Shown here: positions 50,518-61,558 of the stretch, in pieces
Layout: every line of letters starts with the position of its first letter
How positions within the stretch are numbered: the first letter of the stretch is position 1
Source: Symbiodinium natans
Taxonomy: Eukaryota > Sar > Dinophyceae > Suessiales > Symbiodiniaceae
DNA: 64,000 nt
Assembly: GCA_905221605.1 (NCBI GenBank)
Contig: CAJNDS010001635.1
Coordinates: 310,001-374,000, forward strand
Direction of reading: 5' to 3'
Notes under the pieces: generated by a model
Databases searched by the model: none
The model's input: the letters and a program-made list of their open reading frames with translations, nothing else
What the model was told of the DNA's origin: nothing
Position numbers and translations under genes: made by a program

Positions 50518-53500
50518 GGGTTCTTTGGTTTCCCAGACCCCAGCCCCAAAGTATGGAATTCTTATGCGCTCCTGGTTTTCGGGGTTGGGAAAGAACAGAA
50601 TACCCTATCTTCTACAGTCCGAGGGCTGAAGCTCTTGGCTTTGAGTTGGAGAGGAGCTTCGGGGGCTAAGCGCAAGGCGTTGGAAGATATACTTGGTCCG
50701 AAGCAGAAGCAGACCCCAAAAACCCAAGGTCTTGAAGCCTTGTTCGCAAACCCTAAGCTCTATACTCAAGCCAAGATCCTGAAACCTAAGCTCCTGGAGC
50801 CTTAGAACCTTAAACCCGCAACTCCGGGCGCGGTGATTCACTCCAGCGCATGCCCACAGTTTTGTTTGTGTGATCCATGATGTTGAAATGCGCCCGAGCC
50901 CATGCTACCATGGCTCCCGGACCATACTCACAAAAGACTACAGCCCGAAGCCCGAATGCTTTCTATCTCGAGCAGGGTTTTCGAGAAGTTGACGTGGCTT
51001 GTAGTCTCGTACCTTCTCAAGCGACCATTTGTGACAGTTTGAGGGTGGGGAGCAGGATTAAACCGGCAGCAAAGTCTAAGTTGTTTGGTTGTAAGGATCG
51101 TGTAGAGCGATAGGCAGAAGTCATTGACAGTAACGAGATTGCCCGTGGGCCCGTGGGCCCGTTGATCTTCTTTAAAGAGGCCTGCCCGTGCGACAGGGTT
51201 TTCTCGCGAGCGCGAGAGCCGAAACCCTTTTTACCCCTTTGCCCCGAAAGCCCCGACCTACCACCAGTGAGCATCCAAGGTTTTGTTTGTGGGCACCTCG
51301 AAGTGGCCGACAAGAAGGCAGGGCTGTGGCTCTTGGGCTTAAGGGTTCAAATGGGATTTGGGGGTTTATATAGGGATTTTCGGGGTTTAAAGGCATTTAT
51401 GGGGTTTAGAGGGATTTTTGGGCTTAAAGGGGCTTAGAGATTAGAGGTTTCAAGGGATAAGGGATCTAGGATTTAGGGGTTAGGCAGTACAGACTCCTCA
51501 CATGTGCAGACACGATGCCACGCCCGAACCCTTGGAGCATGCTAACCCTTGGTCTAGCTGACGAGATCCAGCAGGGTTTAGGGTTTAGGGTTTGGGGTTT
51601 AGGGAAGAGCTACCATAGCTTGGCTTCGCACACTTTTCCTGCTGGATGTCCGGGCGATACTGCCAACGGTATGCAAGAATCTCATGGATGTCGGCTTGCG
51701 TGATGTTGAGGCAGTGAGCTCTAATTACTCCGTGGCAACGAGGATTCCTTTTCTGTGCACCCTCAAAGTTCGATGGTGAAAGTACAGAACCCCTGATCTT
51801 AGACTCTTGATTGACTTTGGATGAGTTGCTTGCACTTGCTTGCTCTTGTTCCTGGCGCAAGGGCTGCTCGGGGAGCGTCGGGTGCTAATTCATCAAGAAA
51901 GAGAGTGGGTTCGGAGGAGTTTAGGGGCTTCAAGAGTCGCTTCAGATGTGTTGTGCCCTCCCTCACTGTGTGCTTCAAAGAGGGGCTTAGGGTTTGCCCC
52001 GCAACGTCATGCACGTGCCATGGCTTGAGCTTGACATGAAACGAGTTTGCCTTTCCGGCGGTGTTGGCCCTTTACGCAGACTTCGGGGACTAGATTCCCA
52101 GTCCCAATTAGCTTTAAAGGGCCAGCCTATTGATGGCAACTTAGGAAGGTGGGCTCTAGACCCTTTGTCGGTTTTTCAGGCTTCGGGTGTAAAGTTTTAG
52201 AGGATCAGAACTTCCAAGTCGTCAGCCCCGACCAGCGTATGGCAGGCGGTTGCATGCCTTGCACGCTGAGAAAAAAGCCAGGGATTGCTGGGCCCTGGTT
52301 CAGGCCCTAATCTACAAGAATGACGTGCTGGCTCTCGATGAGGGGATCTGCTGCTCCTTGGGCGACAGATTCTTTGTACTTGCATCAGGGCCCTGTATGG
52401 TCATTTCCCTTCTTCAGGGGCTGGTTGGGTGGCACAGGGGACAGCTGTGTGCCGATGATGATTTGCAAAAGCGCAGATATTCGTGTGCTTTCCACGGCGT
52501 GCCTCGCGACATGCCCACGTGTTTCCTATAGTTATGCTTCTAAACCGGCCACCTCCACCAAGAGTTCATCCGAGATTCGTTCTGTCAATGCCTGCCAAGC
52601 ACCACTCTGGCGCACGCGCGTGCCGGCGTGCGTGGGAGGGTGTGTGGGAGCAAACCTTTGGTGCTACGGTGGCACGTATGCCGGCATTCTTTTTACATTG
52701 GGCCCATGTATCTCAGGCGACGTCGACAGTTTGCTTGGCATCTACTCCGGCGGCATCTCAGACGCAGCAAAGGTGTCCAGAATCCTAAACCCGAAACCCT
52801 AAACCCTAAACCCTAAACCAAAATCCTTCGAATCCCCAAGCTTTCAGCACCAAACCGCAAGAAAAGACCAGCGCATGCCCTGGAAATCTCAAAGGATGTC
52901 TTAGGGCCTTAAGGGTTCCCGGGTCCCCCCCAAGCTTTAAAAGCCTAACTTGAAGACTTGAAGATTAGATATGCCTGTGACTCTCTTTACCCACGGTTTT
53001 ATGGGTTATACCTACGTACAAATTTTGGGGTAGTCGCTACTAAACTGCAGCTAACCAAGGTCCCAGGTGTGATTGCTTGGAGTATATGGGCTTTCCTGAC
53101 AATAGAGCCCATGCAACGTCCTGTCATTTCCTCATGCTTGTGTTTGCAAGTGCGTGGCTAGGCCGGAGGCAAAATTCTCGACACTCGAAACCCTAAAACG
53201 CGAAACCCTAGGGGTAAGGATTCCACCCCTCCGGGCACACGGCGGGCCATTGCGTGATTTGCAGGGAGTTGGGGCTTGCATTGCATTGTTTAGGGGCTCA
53301 CATCTTGGGAGATTATGTATGGTTTTAGTAAGGCAGAGGGAGGGTTCGTAAGGATTCAGGGTCCCATGTCGGTGCAACGATTCAAATTCAGAAATCGGAA
53401 TGTGGAATCAGGTTCCTTGGTTTAAGCATCTTTTGATCCGGTTCATGCGCTTGGTAGAATCAGGGGATCCTAGGGGTCTTAGCATTGCCCTGTGATGCAG

Positions 53501-54232
53501 GCTTCGAGTGCTGCGACAGTTGTCACCCAGACGGAGGCGTTTGCGACAAGCAGAGATTCTGCGGTGTTTTGGCTGCAGCTGCATTGACTCCGCCTAGCAG
53601 AGCAACGGTTTTCCGGGTGCAGCTTCGGGCCTTGCGAAAGTCGAGGCATCCCTCAATCGAGGGGCATGGGGTCACGATGCGGCGTGCAAAGAAGGGAGGT
53701 GGGGGAGTAGCATGACAAAAGAATGATCACGAAGTTGCCTGATAGGCTGCCCAAGCATCTATGGTGGCAGCCGAAAAGTTGGAAGGTGTCCATCCAAATT
53801 TTCAGCTCTTTCGAAAATGGGTCGCACACCTTCCAACTTTCAATTCTTCCAACTTGACTCTTCCACATTCGTTTCTTCCAACTTCGAGGTGAAAAAGAAA
53901 ACGAAGCACTTTGAAGGGAAAAAATAAACCTCAAAAAATAACCTTTTAAGGGCAAACAAGAGCGACCGCCGCCCAACAGTGCGGCGGTGCCAACGCAAAG
54001 TTGGAAGATTCGGGATTCCCGCACAACGAAAGTTGGAAGATTGCATTTCCGGCCATCCGTCCCAATTACCACCTTCCAACTTTCTGGCTGTCACTGTACA
54101 TCATGGCTGTTCCCTCGAGTAGAAACCGCCCCACGCGAGCACTCGGCTCCAAAAGGATTCAGTCCTTACGGTTTAACCCCTCAAAGCCCATAACACTGTG
54201 TAGCCGTAGGCTCGATATGGCCAGAAGACCCC
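50518..54232. other. No confident gene
   Basis: Open stretches at 50877-51113, 52250-52531, 52320-52802 and 53485-53715 (+) show no recognised motif. TTTAGGG at 51573-51604 and CCCTAAA at 52790-52820. Around 53760-54085 GTTGGAAG and CTTCCAAC recur about eight times in both orientations, giving a fold-back-rich stretch. Confidence 0.35.
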
Positions 54233-54337
54233 CTGGTTCTTAGTAGGGAATGAGGGAATTAGGGCCCTATATATATATATATACCCTTTGAGGATTATAT
54301 GGGGTACCTCATTCCCTCATTCCCTACTAAGAACCAG
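54229..54337. mobile_element. Short inverted-repeat element with 8-base direct repeats (hAT-like)
   Basis: CTGGTTCTTAGTAGGGAATG then AGGGAAT (54233-54259) and its exact 27-base inverted complement (54311-54337). CCAGAAGA lies at 54221-54228 and 54338-54345. An 8-base target duplication is usual for hAT elements. Four C between left repeat and arm are unexplained. Confidence 0.8.
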
Positions 54338-54941
54338 CCAGAAGATGGGACACTGAGGCGTCATGCTTGGCATGTACTGGCACTTGCTGGCGGCCCAGAA
54401 GAACAGGCTTGCTAGTTGCAACTTCTGGGAGTTTTTGCTCCTTCTTTCCTTTGTTCCTTGCTCCCTTCCTCCCGATTTCTGCATGGCCACAAAAATATAC
54501 ATGTATGTATAAAAAAAATATATATATATATATATGCGGGTGCGGCTCAAAAGTCTAGGTATGTAACTGGCTCCCGGGCGTCTTTCCGCGACATAGGGTT
54601 TGTAACAAAGCCGTTCTGCTTGCGACAAGCAGCGTCCGTGACAAATCTCCGCGGCAAGCCTTTGCGACAAGACCCTTCTTGGAACTGCAACCTTCGACTA
54701 CGCAGGCATTTAGACAGCACGCGAAACAGCCGCGACAAACCCCGCGACATACGTATGAAACAAGTGGGCGCGACATACGTACGTAACACAGGCGGGGGTC
54801 GGGACACCGCGACAAACCCGTATTTAGAGCCACAGCCATATATATATAGAGAGAGAGAGAGTTATAGACATATGCATATCCCCCTGGTTCTGTATCGTCG
54901 CGTGTTCAGCCCGTGACGTTGTGTGTAGGGTGGGTGCTTAG

Positions 54942-54988
54942 GGTTTAGGGCTTAGGGCTTAGGGTTTAGGGTTTAGGGTTTAGGTGAT
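54942..54988 (+). repeat. TTTAGGG / CTTAGGG array
   Basis: Short array followed by TGATACTGATACTGATCAG. Confidence 0.85.
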
Positions 54989-55884
54989 ACTGATACTGAT
55001 CAGTAACCCGGGCTCTCGATTGCCAATCGCTGCAACATGACATCTCAACTCCCAACCTCGAAAGCTCGACACATGCACAGGCCAACGAAGATGGGCAAAG
55101 CTCTACTGGACGCCATCCAGGACCTATGGGGTGGTCTGTCTAAGTGCCCTATAATTTTCATAGTCGCCCGTCCTGGTAGACTTCGGGGTGGTTTGCCGGT
55201 GCTGAGGGCCAAAGCTTTGGGGGTTATGTAGGGTTTGGAACGTAGAGCCCTGCAGACCCCAGCACGATACATGGCCATTCTTGTTGGTGGAGCAGAGGTT
55301 GGCTGCAAACGTTAGGTTCGAAGATTGCTGCATCTATGGACAATCTGCTGTTGCACGCTCACAGCCTCGTGCGAGGCAGACGAGCCAGCATACTTTCCAG
55401 CCGAAACTACCTACTGCTGCACCTGGGCACCATCTGACATGTGAGGATGGCGCGTACCCCACAAACCCACTGAAACCGTAAGAGGCTCACATGTCCCAGC
55501 CGAGTGCAAGACACCAAGTTTTGGGATTCAGCTTGCATTTGCCGTTCGCTGGGGTTCAATGTTCACCGTTGAGCTTGCATATCCCAAAATCCCACAGTCC
55601 ATCTGCTTGAGGTGAATCCGACACTCTCACAGTGAACTTGTTCAAGGGCTATTCGGGAGCCGCCTGCTGGCATTTGCCATACAAAGAACCCTTGAACCCC
55701 AAAGAGTGTCGTGGCAAAAAAAAGTAAAGTGCCGTTACAACATCCCCCCCCCCAAAAAAAAACCCTAACCCATCACCCTGCAGTTTCTAGGGTTGCTTGC
55801 GCACGAAACCTTAAGTTGCCATTAGCACAAGATCCGTCAGGTTGAGGGTTTCGAGTTCCAGAGGCTGAGCAGCTGGCTCCATTT

Positions 55885-56163
55885 TTAGGGTTTAGGGGGT
55901 TTAGGGGGTTTAGGGGGTTTAGGGGGTTTAGGGGGTTTAGGGGGTTTAGGGGGTTTAGGGGGTTTAGGGGGTTTAGGGGGTTTAGGGGGTTTAGGGGGTT
56001 TAGGGGGTTTAGGGGGTTTAGGGGGTTAGGGTTAGGGGGTTTAGGGGGTTTCAGGGGGTTTCAGGGGGTTTCAGGGGGTTTCAAGGGGTTTCAGGGGGTT
56101 TTAGGGGGTTTTAGGGGGTTTAGGGGGTTTAGGGGGTTTAGGGGGTTTAGGGGGTTTAGGGTT
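55885..56163 (+). repeat. Variant telomere-type minisatellite (TTTAGGGGG, TTTCAGGGGG)
   Basis: About 30 units with five G instead of three, first 9-base TTTAGGGGG, then 10-base TTTCAGGGGG and TTTTAGGGGG, then 9-base again. A homogenised array distinct from the heptamer arrays; G runs of five suggest quadruplex potential. Confidence 0.95.
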
Positions 56164-56207
56164 TTAAAAAGATAATAGTTAACGGATAAATGCGCTTTCC
56201 TCCACAG

Positions 56208-56345
56208 ACCTCCAGCTATGCAAGATGGTCCTCACCGGAGTGCCACCCATCTGACAAGGTAGTCCGCGATCTCTTCGAGTTCCGGCAAGGCGCCAGCAAC
56301 CAAAGTACGGTGTCGGATGTCACTGGACCCACAGCAAGCAAGAAG
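56208..56345 (+). CDS. Exon-like island, 46 codons, family not recognised
   Basis: After CTTTCCTCCACAG the frame reads TSSYARWSSPECHPSDKVVR, then DLFEFRQGASNQSTVSDVTG and PTASKK, with GTGTGG as possible donor at 56346. A GTAGTC donor after GACAAG is an alternative. It directly follows the variant minisatellite. Confidence 0.45.
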
Positions 56346-58847
56346 GTGTGGGGCTGGAGAGGGTTTAGGGGTGCTCCAGCTAAGATGTCTCACACTACAG
56401 CGAGACTGCCTGTGCAACGCACAGGCCATACTTGAGGATGCCTCACAATTCCCTCCCCGACAACCTATCTATACATTATATATGTCCTATATGTTGACGG
56501 TTGACTGGCCATAGGGCTAGACAATTCCTGGGAAGTATCTTGATGATTCGATGATATTGTTGCTAGGAGCATGCCCCCCCCCCCCAACAAAAAAAGCAAA
56601 AAGAGAATCCGCCAAGTTAAAACCTGTATCCTGAGCCTGGCTTTTTGCATTTTCCGACGAAAGACCTATAAGACCTTACCTTATCGGTGAATTCCAATCT
56701 GTAGTAATGCACATGTCCGGATACGCCTGGCACTACTCGGGGGTGCGAGCGGGACGAGATCTGAACGAAAGTGATCTCTGTATGGCCCGACGCCAAAAGC
56801 CCTCCGGTTAAAGAGCCAGGTGGGGGCGGGGGGGGGGGGGGGGGGAGTTTTGGAGGAGAAACACCGCCCAGCACAAACACCGCAGCCCCTAAGCACAGGA
56901 AAGACAGAGGAGGGCGAATCCCTGTGCTCTACACAATGTGGATCTGGCATCCCGCCGGCATGGCGGTGGTTTAGGCCTAAGGTTTACGTTTAAAGGTTCA
57001 ACTTCAACTTTATATAATTCGGGGGGTTATAGGGGTGGGCTTTAAGGGAAGGAGTTGACTTGTGATCTCCAGGGCGTAAGGTTGGGATCCTAATTTAAGA
57101 ACTTGCTTTAACCCCCCGAAGCCTGTAGCCTCACCCCCAACACAAGCTTGCCCCCTTCTTAGCCCTCAGACCCTGAACAACCCATTCATTCAACCTGGCT
57201 GTCGCACTGGTCTATTTTGTAAGAGCCGGCACTTCTCCGATGACTGTGAGAAACCATGGGGGGCATGTGGAAGCAGCATGAGTGGCATCACAGCATGTGC
57301 AATGGCAGCAGCGCTGAGAACCGGAAAGTGCAGCCCAAAATCCTTAGACCCTAAACCCGAAACCCTAAACCCTAAACCCTGGCGAACAAATGGGCAACGC
57401 CGAGGTCGGTCGTCCGCCAGCGTCAGCCTGTCGACGGCACTGCGCAAAGATCCGGACCCTGTGGTTAGCATCATGATGTGATGCGGCAGCGATGCGGCTA
57501 ACGCCGTTGTCAAATTGAAAAATCCCAGCATGCCCTACGAGTAGCTGGCCAAACAGAGACGTTTCTTGTGCAAGGAAACTTTTGCCCGCGTTGCCCTCAA
57601 AGAGGGCGATAGTGGATGGCTTACCCTGAGGGTTGCAATGCACAGCCTTGCTGGCCTTGTTGGGATGATGGGCCATAGTATTTGGCGATTCAGAGTTTGA
57701 ACTACTACAGCAAGGGTTTCGGGTCCTAGAGCTTCAGATAGGTTATGTCAGCGATCCGAACCACCTCTTTTGAGCCCTTTGGCTCACGATGGCGCCAGGC
57801 TACCTCACGTCTGCCCTCCTTCCATACGCCGGAGTACTCTCGCAAGAGTCGTTTATTCAAGACCTTCGCCGGCTCAACACCCAATCAGTGGAAAGCAGCT
57901 CTGGTGCTGTCATTAGACTTGCAAGTTCAGAGTTTCATGGCGCTTCAGGCAGCATAGAGTCGCGAAGACGGCCATGAGAAAACTGCACATGCCTGTGCTG
58001 AAGGGACGGTCAGCGGTGTTCTTCAAGGTACAACATCAACAAGAGTTTGCGGGCGTACTGTGCCCTTAAATCACCTTAACCAGCCTTAATCATCTGCGAA
58101 TCCTACACTCATCTACTCTCTGCTCATGCTTGGGATCGCCCTGCTGTTTGCGTTTGGGAGAGGACCCCGACCATCCGAACAGCAGTAGGCTGCAATCCCT
58201 GTTCAGACAGGGCCAAGCCAAGATTTTTCAACAGGACTGCCCCATCTCAAAAAGCACAAGAAAGTACTGTTTAAAAAAAATATTTGGAATCCTCAAGAAC
58301 CCTCAACAGGGGGTTGTAGGGCCCTGAATAGCAGGTGCTTGGGGAACAATTGAGGGTAGATGGGGGGTTTCTGCCATAGAGATCTGGGGATGTTGAGTTT
58401 TGCACCAGCATCCCCAGTTTTACAAGTGGCAGAGCTCGGGCTGCCACAGCTTCTGAGGGTTTCTGAATGCCATGGGTCGTTTAGGGTTTAGGGTTTAGGG
58501 TTTCGGAATTCCTTGGGCCCCTGTTTGGGGGTGAGGTTCTGAGGGTTTTGGGGGGCAGAAAGGGCCAAACTCTACGAGAGCATGAAATTGGATGTCTTTT
58601 TTCGGGGAGAGACTCTCAGTTGTCTAGGCAGGCCCTTAAGGGACATTTCAAGGATCATGTCAGGAATCTTTTGCAGAGGGTTTTAAGGGCTATCCCTGAA
58701 CCCTAAACCCTAAACGCTTTTAAGGGCCATCCGAGTCTTGGAGACTCTCAGAGCACAGTTTTCTTGGCGAGTGCTGGCGCTTTGCCGACCTCTGGGGAGA
58801 GCGCTGACTTCTGCCCCCTTCCCTCCCTGCCCGGCCCCTAAACGCTT
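56346..58847. other. No confident gene
   Basis: The + frame at 57278 reads MSGITACAMAAALRTG, faintly PPR-like. G tract at about 56826-56846. CCCTAAA at 57351-57379, TTTAGGG at 58480-58505. An inverted pair (TTCGGGGGGTTA near 57017, TTTAACCCCCCGAA near 57108) may be another small element. Confidence 0.35.
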
Positions 58848-58915
58848 TAGGGCTGTGTATATATATACATACATATCGAAACATGTATATATATATATAT
58901 GTGTGTGTGTGTGCG
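58848..58915. repeat. TA / GT microsatellite
   Basis: TATATATACATACATAT tracts followed by GTGTGTGT. Confidence 0.9.
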
Positions 58916-59138
58916 GAAGCTAAAGAACAACTTACAGATAAAAAACAAAAAAACATAAAGCAAAAAATGAATTAATTAATTAAATAAATAAATGAACTAT
59001 ATATATATATACATACGCGGAAGCCCAAAAGACTTGGAAGAGGGAAGCGAGGCGCTGCTCAGAACCCCAATTCACGACAAGATTGGTCGTGTGTTGGCCA
59101 GATTCTGCGGCGCCCCCTAAACCCTAAACCCTAAAACC

Positions 59139-59172
59139 GTCCGAGAGGTCAGCTAAGCGGGTGGCAAAAAAA
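59139..59172. repeat. Short A-tailed repeat, copy 4
   Basis: Identical over 34 bases to the copy at 20676. Followed, like that copy, by CCCTAAA units. Confidence 0.75.
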
Positions 59173-59335
59173 GAAACCCTAAACCCTAAACCCTAAACCC
59201 TATAGGCAAAGTGTTCTGGCCAAGGGGCTGGTTTTCCTGGGACCTTACCATCCACTCGCCCAGCCGTTCCAAGGCCATGTCGTCGTGACTAGCCCTGTTT
59301 CTCGAGGCCCCCGAAAGCTATCATACTCATATGTG

Positions 59336-59374
59336 TAGGGTTTAGGGTTTAGGGTTTAGGGTTTAGGGTTTAGA
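59336..59374 (+). repeat. TTTAGGG array
   Basis: About 5 regular units. Confidence 0.9.
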
Positions 59375-59795
59375 GTATCCCCCATCGAAATGACCCTTGA
59401 GAACGCCGAAGTCCCAGCTTCACGGGTCCCAGCCGCACGAGTTCGTGCTTCAATAAAAACCGCAAGCCTCCTGGCCGGCATCTCATCGGGTCTTCAGCAG
59501 TTGGAGTTCTGCTTCACTTTACTGTTCTCAGCGCTAAAGGGGTTCAGCTAGGAGCCCTAAACCCCTAAACAACGCACAAATATGAATATGAACTTTTCTG
59601 AACTTTGTTGGGGTTCAGCTAGAACAACTTAGAGCTTAGGACTCTATCGTCCTGGATCCCAGCACTCTGCTAATTAGGGTTTAGGGCTTAGGGTTGGAGA
59701 TGTTTGTGACAGGTGGCTTGCGGATACTTGGAGAGCGGGGCAGCATCCGGGACCACAAGAAGGGCTTGCACCAGAGAAGGGATGAGCTTGTACTA

Positions 59796-59928
59796 TGGGC
59801 TCCCCTACTACCCCCCCCCCCCCCTCTACTACCCCATTACGGCTATTTAGGGATGATCAAGCTTCACTACGTAAGTTTTTTTGGGGTGAACCTGGGGGGG
59901 TAGCAGGGTAATTAGTAGGGAAGCCCAT
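59796..59928. mobile_element. Short inverted-repeat element, single copy here
   Basis: TGGGCTCCCCTACTA (59796-59810) and TAGTAGGGAAGCCCA (59914-59928), 14 of 15 complementary, continuing as CCCCCC and GGGGGG tracts. Confidence 0.65.
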
Positions 59929-61050
59929 CTGATTGTCAGGAGAGGTGCTCTCTGGAAAGGGCAGAGGAAGCAACGACACCAGGACCCTGCACTCTCGAAA
60001 CTGTAAGCTCGAAACCCGATATGCGACGAGGGCCTGCAGCGTCAGGTCAGGAGCCGCTTAGGCTCCATGGTTTCGAGCTTTCAGTTTCGTTTGGGCTAGT
60101 TTGGGGTATTTGTGGGGTTCCGGTTGAAGGTCCCTATAAACCCTAAAATCAAAGGGGCCGGGTTGGCTTCATGGGTTGCCGCGCTGCTTCTTAGAGGACT
60201 TCGGAGGCTGAGGAAGACATAGCATATCCTTGCAGGAATTTAAGGTCGCAACCAGCTAGTAACCACTTAAGCCGCCCCAGTTTTTTCTCGTAGCTGCCCA
60301 TGACACTCTCAGTAGGGTGGTCGAGCTGATGCTGCTCCGCGAGTGGTCAATTTTTGACTTCACTCCAAGGGTGTTTTCTTCAGCGGTAGTCTGTGCATGG
60401 ACCGGGAGCACACACTGGGGAGCTGCCGATGTCAGAGAGCCCAGAAGAAACCGAGAACGTTTGTCACAAACATACCAGGATGTGCTATAGGATATTCTGG
60501 GTAGCAAGCAAAGACACCTGAACGGGATTTGGGCTGACTAACTAAAGGAAAGCCCGGAGCCACAACGTCTGGCTCGAAACCTTAAGGCTTTGGGTTTAGG
60601 GTTCGGCTTTTGTTCGGGCCCCTTGTTTTTTGTTGACAGGTGTGGCCCGGACCACCTGAGCCACAGCATTCAAGAAAACACGAGCCACACCTTTAAGCAA
60701 ACAACTCCGCCCTTTTTGTTTGGGTTCAGGGTTTGGGTTTAGGGTGGGTTTAGGGTTTAGGGTTTAGGTTTTAAGGGTTTGGGTTTAGGGCTTCAGTGCA
60801 GGGTTGAGAGCCCAGGGAAAGCTGCATTTGGCTTGGATTTCGATCTTCGGGTCAGAAGGTCAGCCCTGTAGAGGCTCACGGCCGATGTGCTTTGGTTCTT
60901 ACCTGGACTGCGGTTTAGGGTTTCGGGTTTAGGGATTATGGGACCCCGGCAGAGCTCGCGGGGTCAAAAGGGATTATGGGACCGGATATATACAACAGGG
61001 GCCCAAAGCCGGAACTATAAGTTGCAGAAGCCGGACAGGTGTGGTGTGAC
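59929..61050. other. No recognisable gene
   Basis: TTTAGGG text at 60715-60800. A short minus-strand frame at 60256-60507 lacks a motif. Confidence 0.35.
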
Positions 61051-61191
61051 TTGGGGGGTTCCCCCTTATACTAGCAGTCCAGAATAGGAATTATAGTGCC
61101 CCCTCTTATAATCCCGAATATAATCTCTATGATAATCCCTGTTATACTAACCCCTACTAAGGACTGTTAGTATATGCGGGAACTTCCCACA
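61051..61191. mobile_element. MITE family 1, copy 9 (expanded interior)
   Basis: Left TTGGGGGGTTCCCCCTTATA then CTAGCAGTCC; right ACTAAGGACTGTTAGTATAT then GCGGGAACTTCCC. AGGTGTGG lies at 61037-61044 and 61192-61199 but not directly at the left arm, so the target duplication is uncertain. The next exon-like island starts 12 bases after the element. Confidence 0.75.
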
Positions 61192-61203
61192 AGGTGTGGC
61201 CAG

Positions 61204-61302
61204 GCATTGCTTGGGTCTTCCGCGAGAACGGGGGTGGGAAGCCCAACTGGAACAGCAAGCACCGTCTCCTCGAACCGGGACCCGCCATGGCCACAGTCTC
61301 AA
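61204..61302 (+). CDS. Exon with canonical donor, family not recognised
   Basis: After GTGTGGCCAG the frame reads IAWVFRENGGGKPNWNSKHR then LLEPGPAMATVS, followed by GTAAGT at 61303. Coding-like; no family recognised. Its acceptor is next to a MITE family 1 end. Confidence 0.5.
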
Positions 61303-61513
61303 GTAAGTTAAGGCCACTCACAGGATAGGGTTTAGGGTTAAGGGTTTAGGGCTTCACCAGTGCAGCGACTTGAGCGACATCAGGGGTGGGTTCCTGGCGT
61401 GACTTTGCAAGCCAGTTGCAAAAGGGTTTAGGGTTTAGGGTTTAGGGTTTGGGTTCCAAACTCATGCGGCACCTAAGGCCTACAGAGCCCCGACGATCAG
61501 CCGCAACTCCTTG

Positions 61514-61558
61514 TGCCGCAGAACCCTAAACCCTAAATCCTAAACCCTAAACCGCAGA
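61514..61558. repeat. CCCTAAA array between direct repeats, possible GC-AG intron
   Basis: GCCGCAGA stands before and CCGCAGA after four to five CCCTAAA units. Read as GCAGAACCC to AACCGCAG it is a very short GC-AG intron. Further CCCTAAA units lie at 61810-61846. Confidence 0.6.

Noticed and set aside
57780-57792. CTTTGGCTCACG before GATGGCG, leader-like
   Set aside because: Mismatches at the diagnostic 3' end, and the frame after it has no support.
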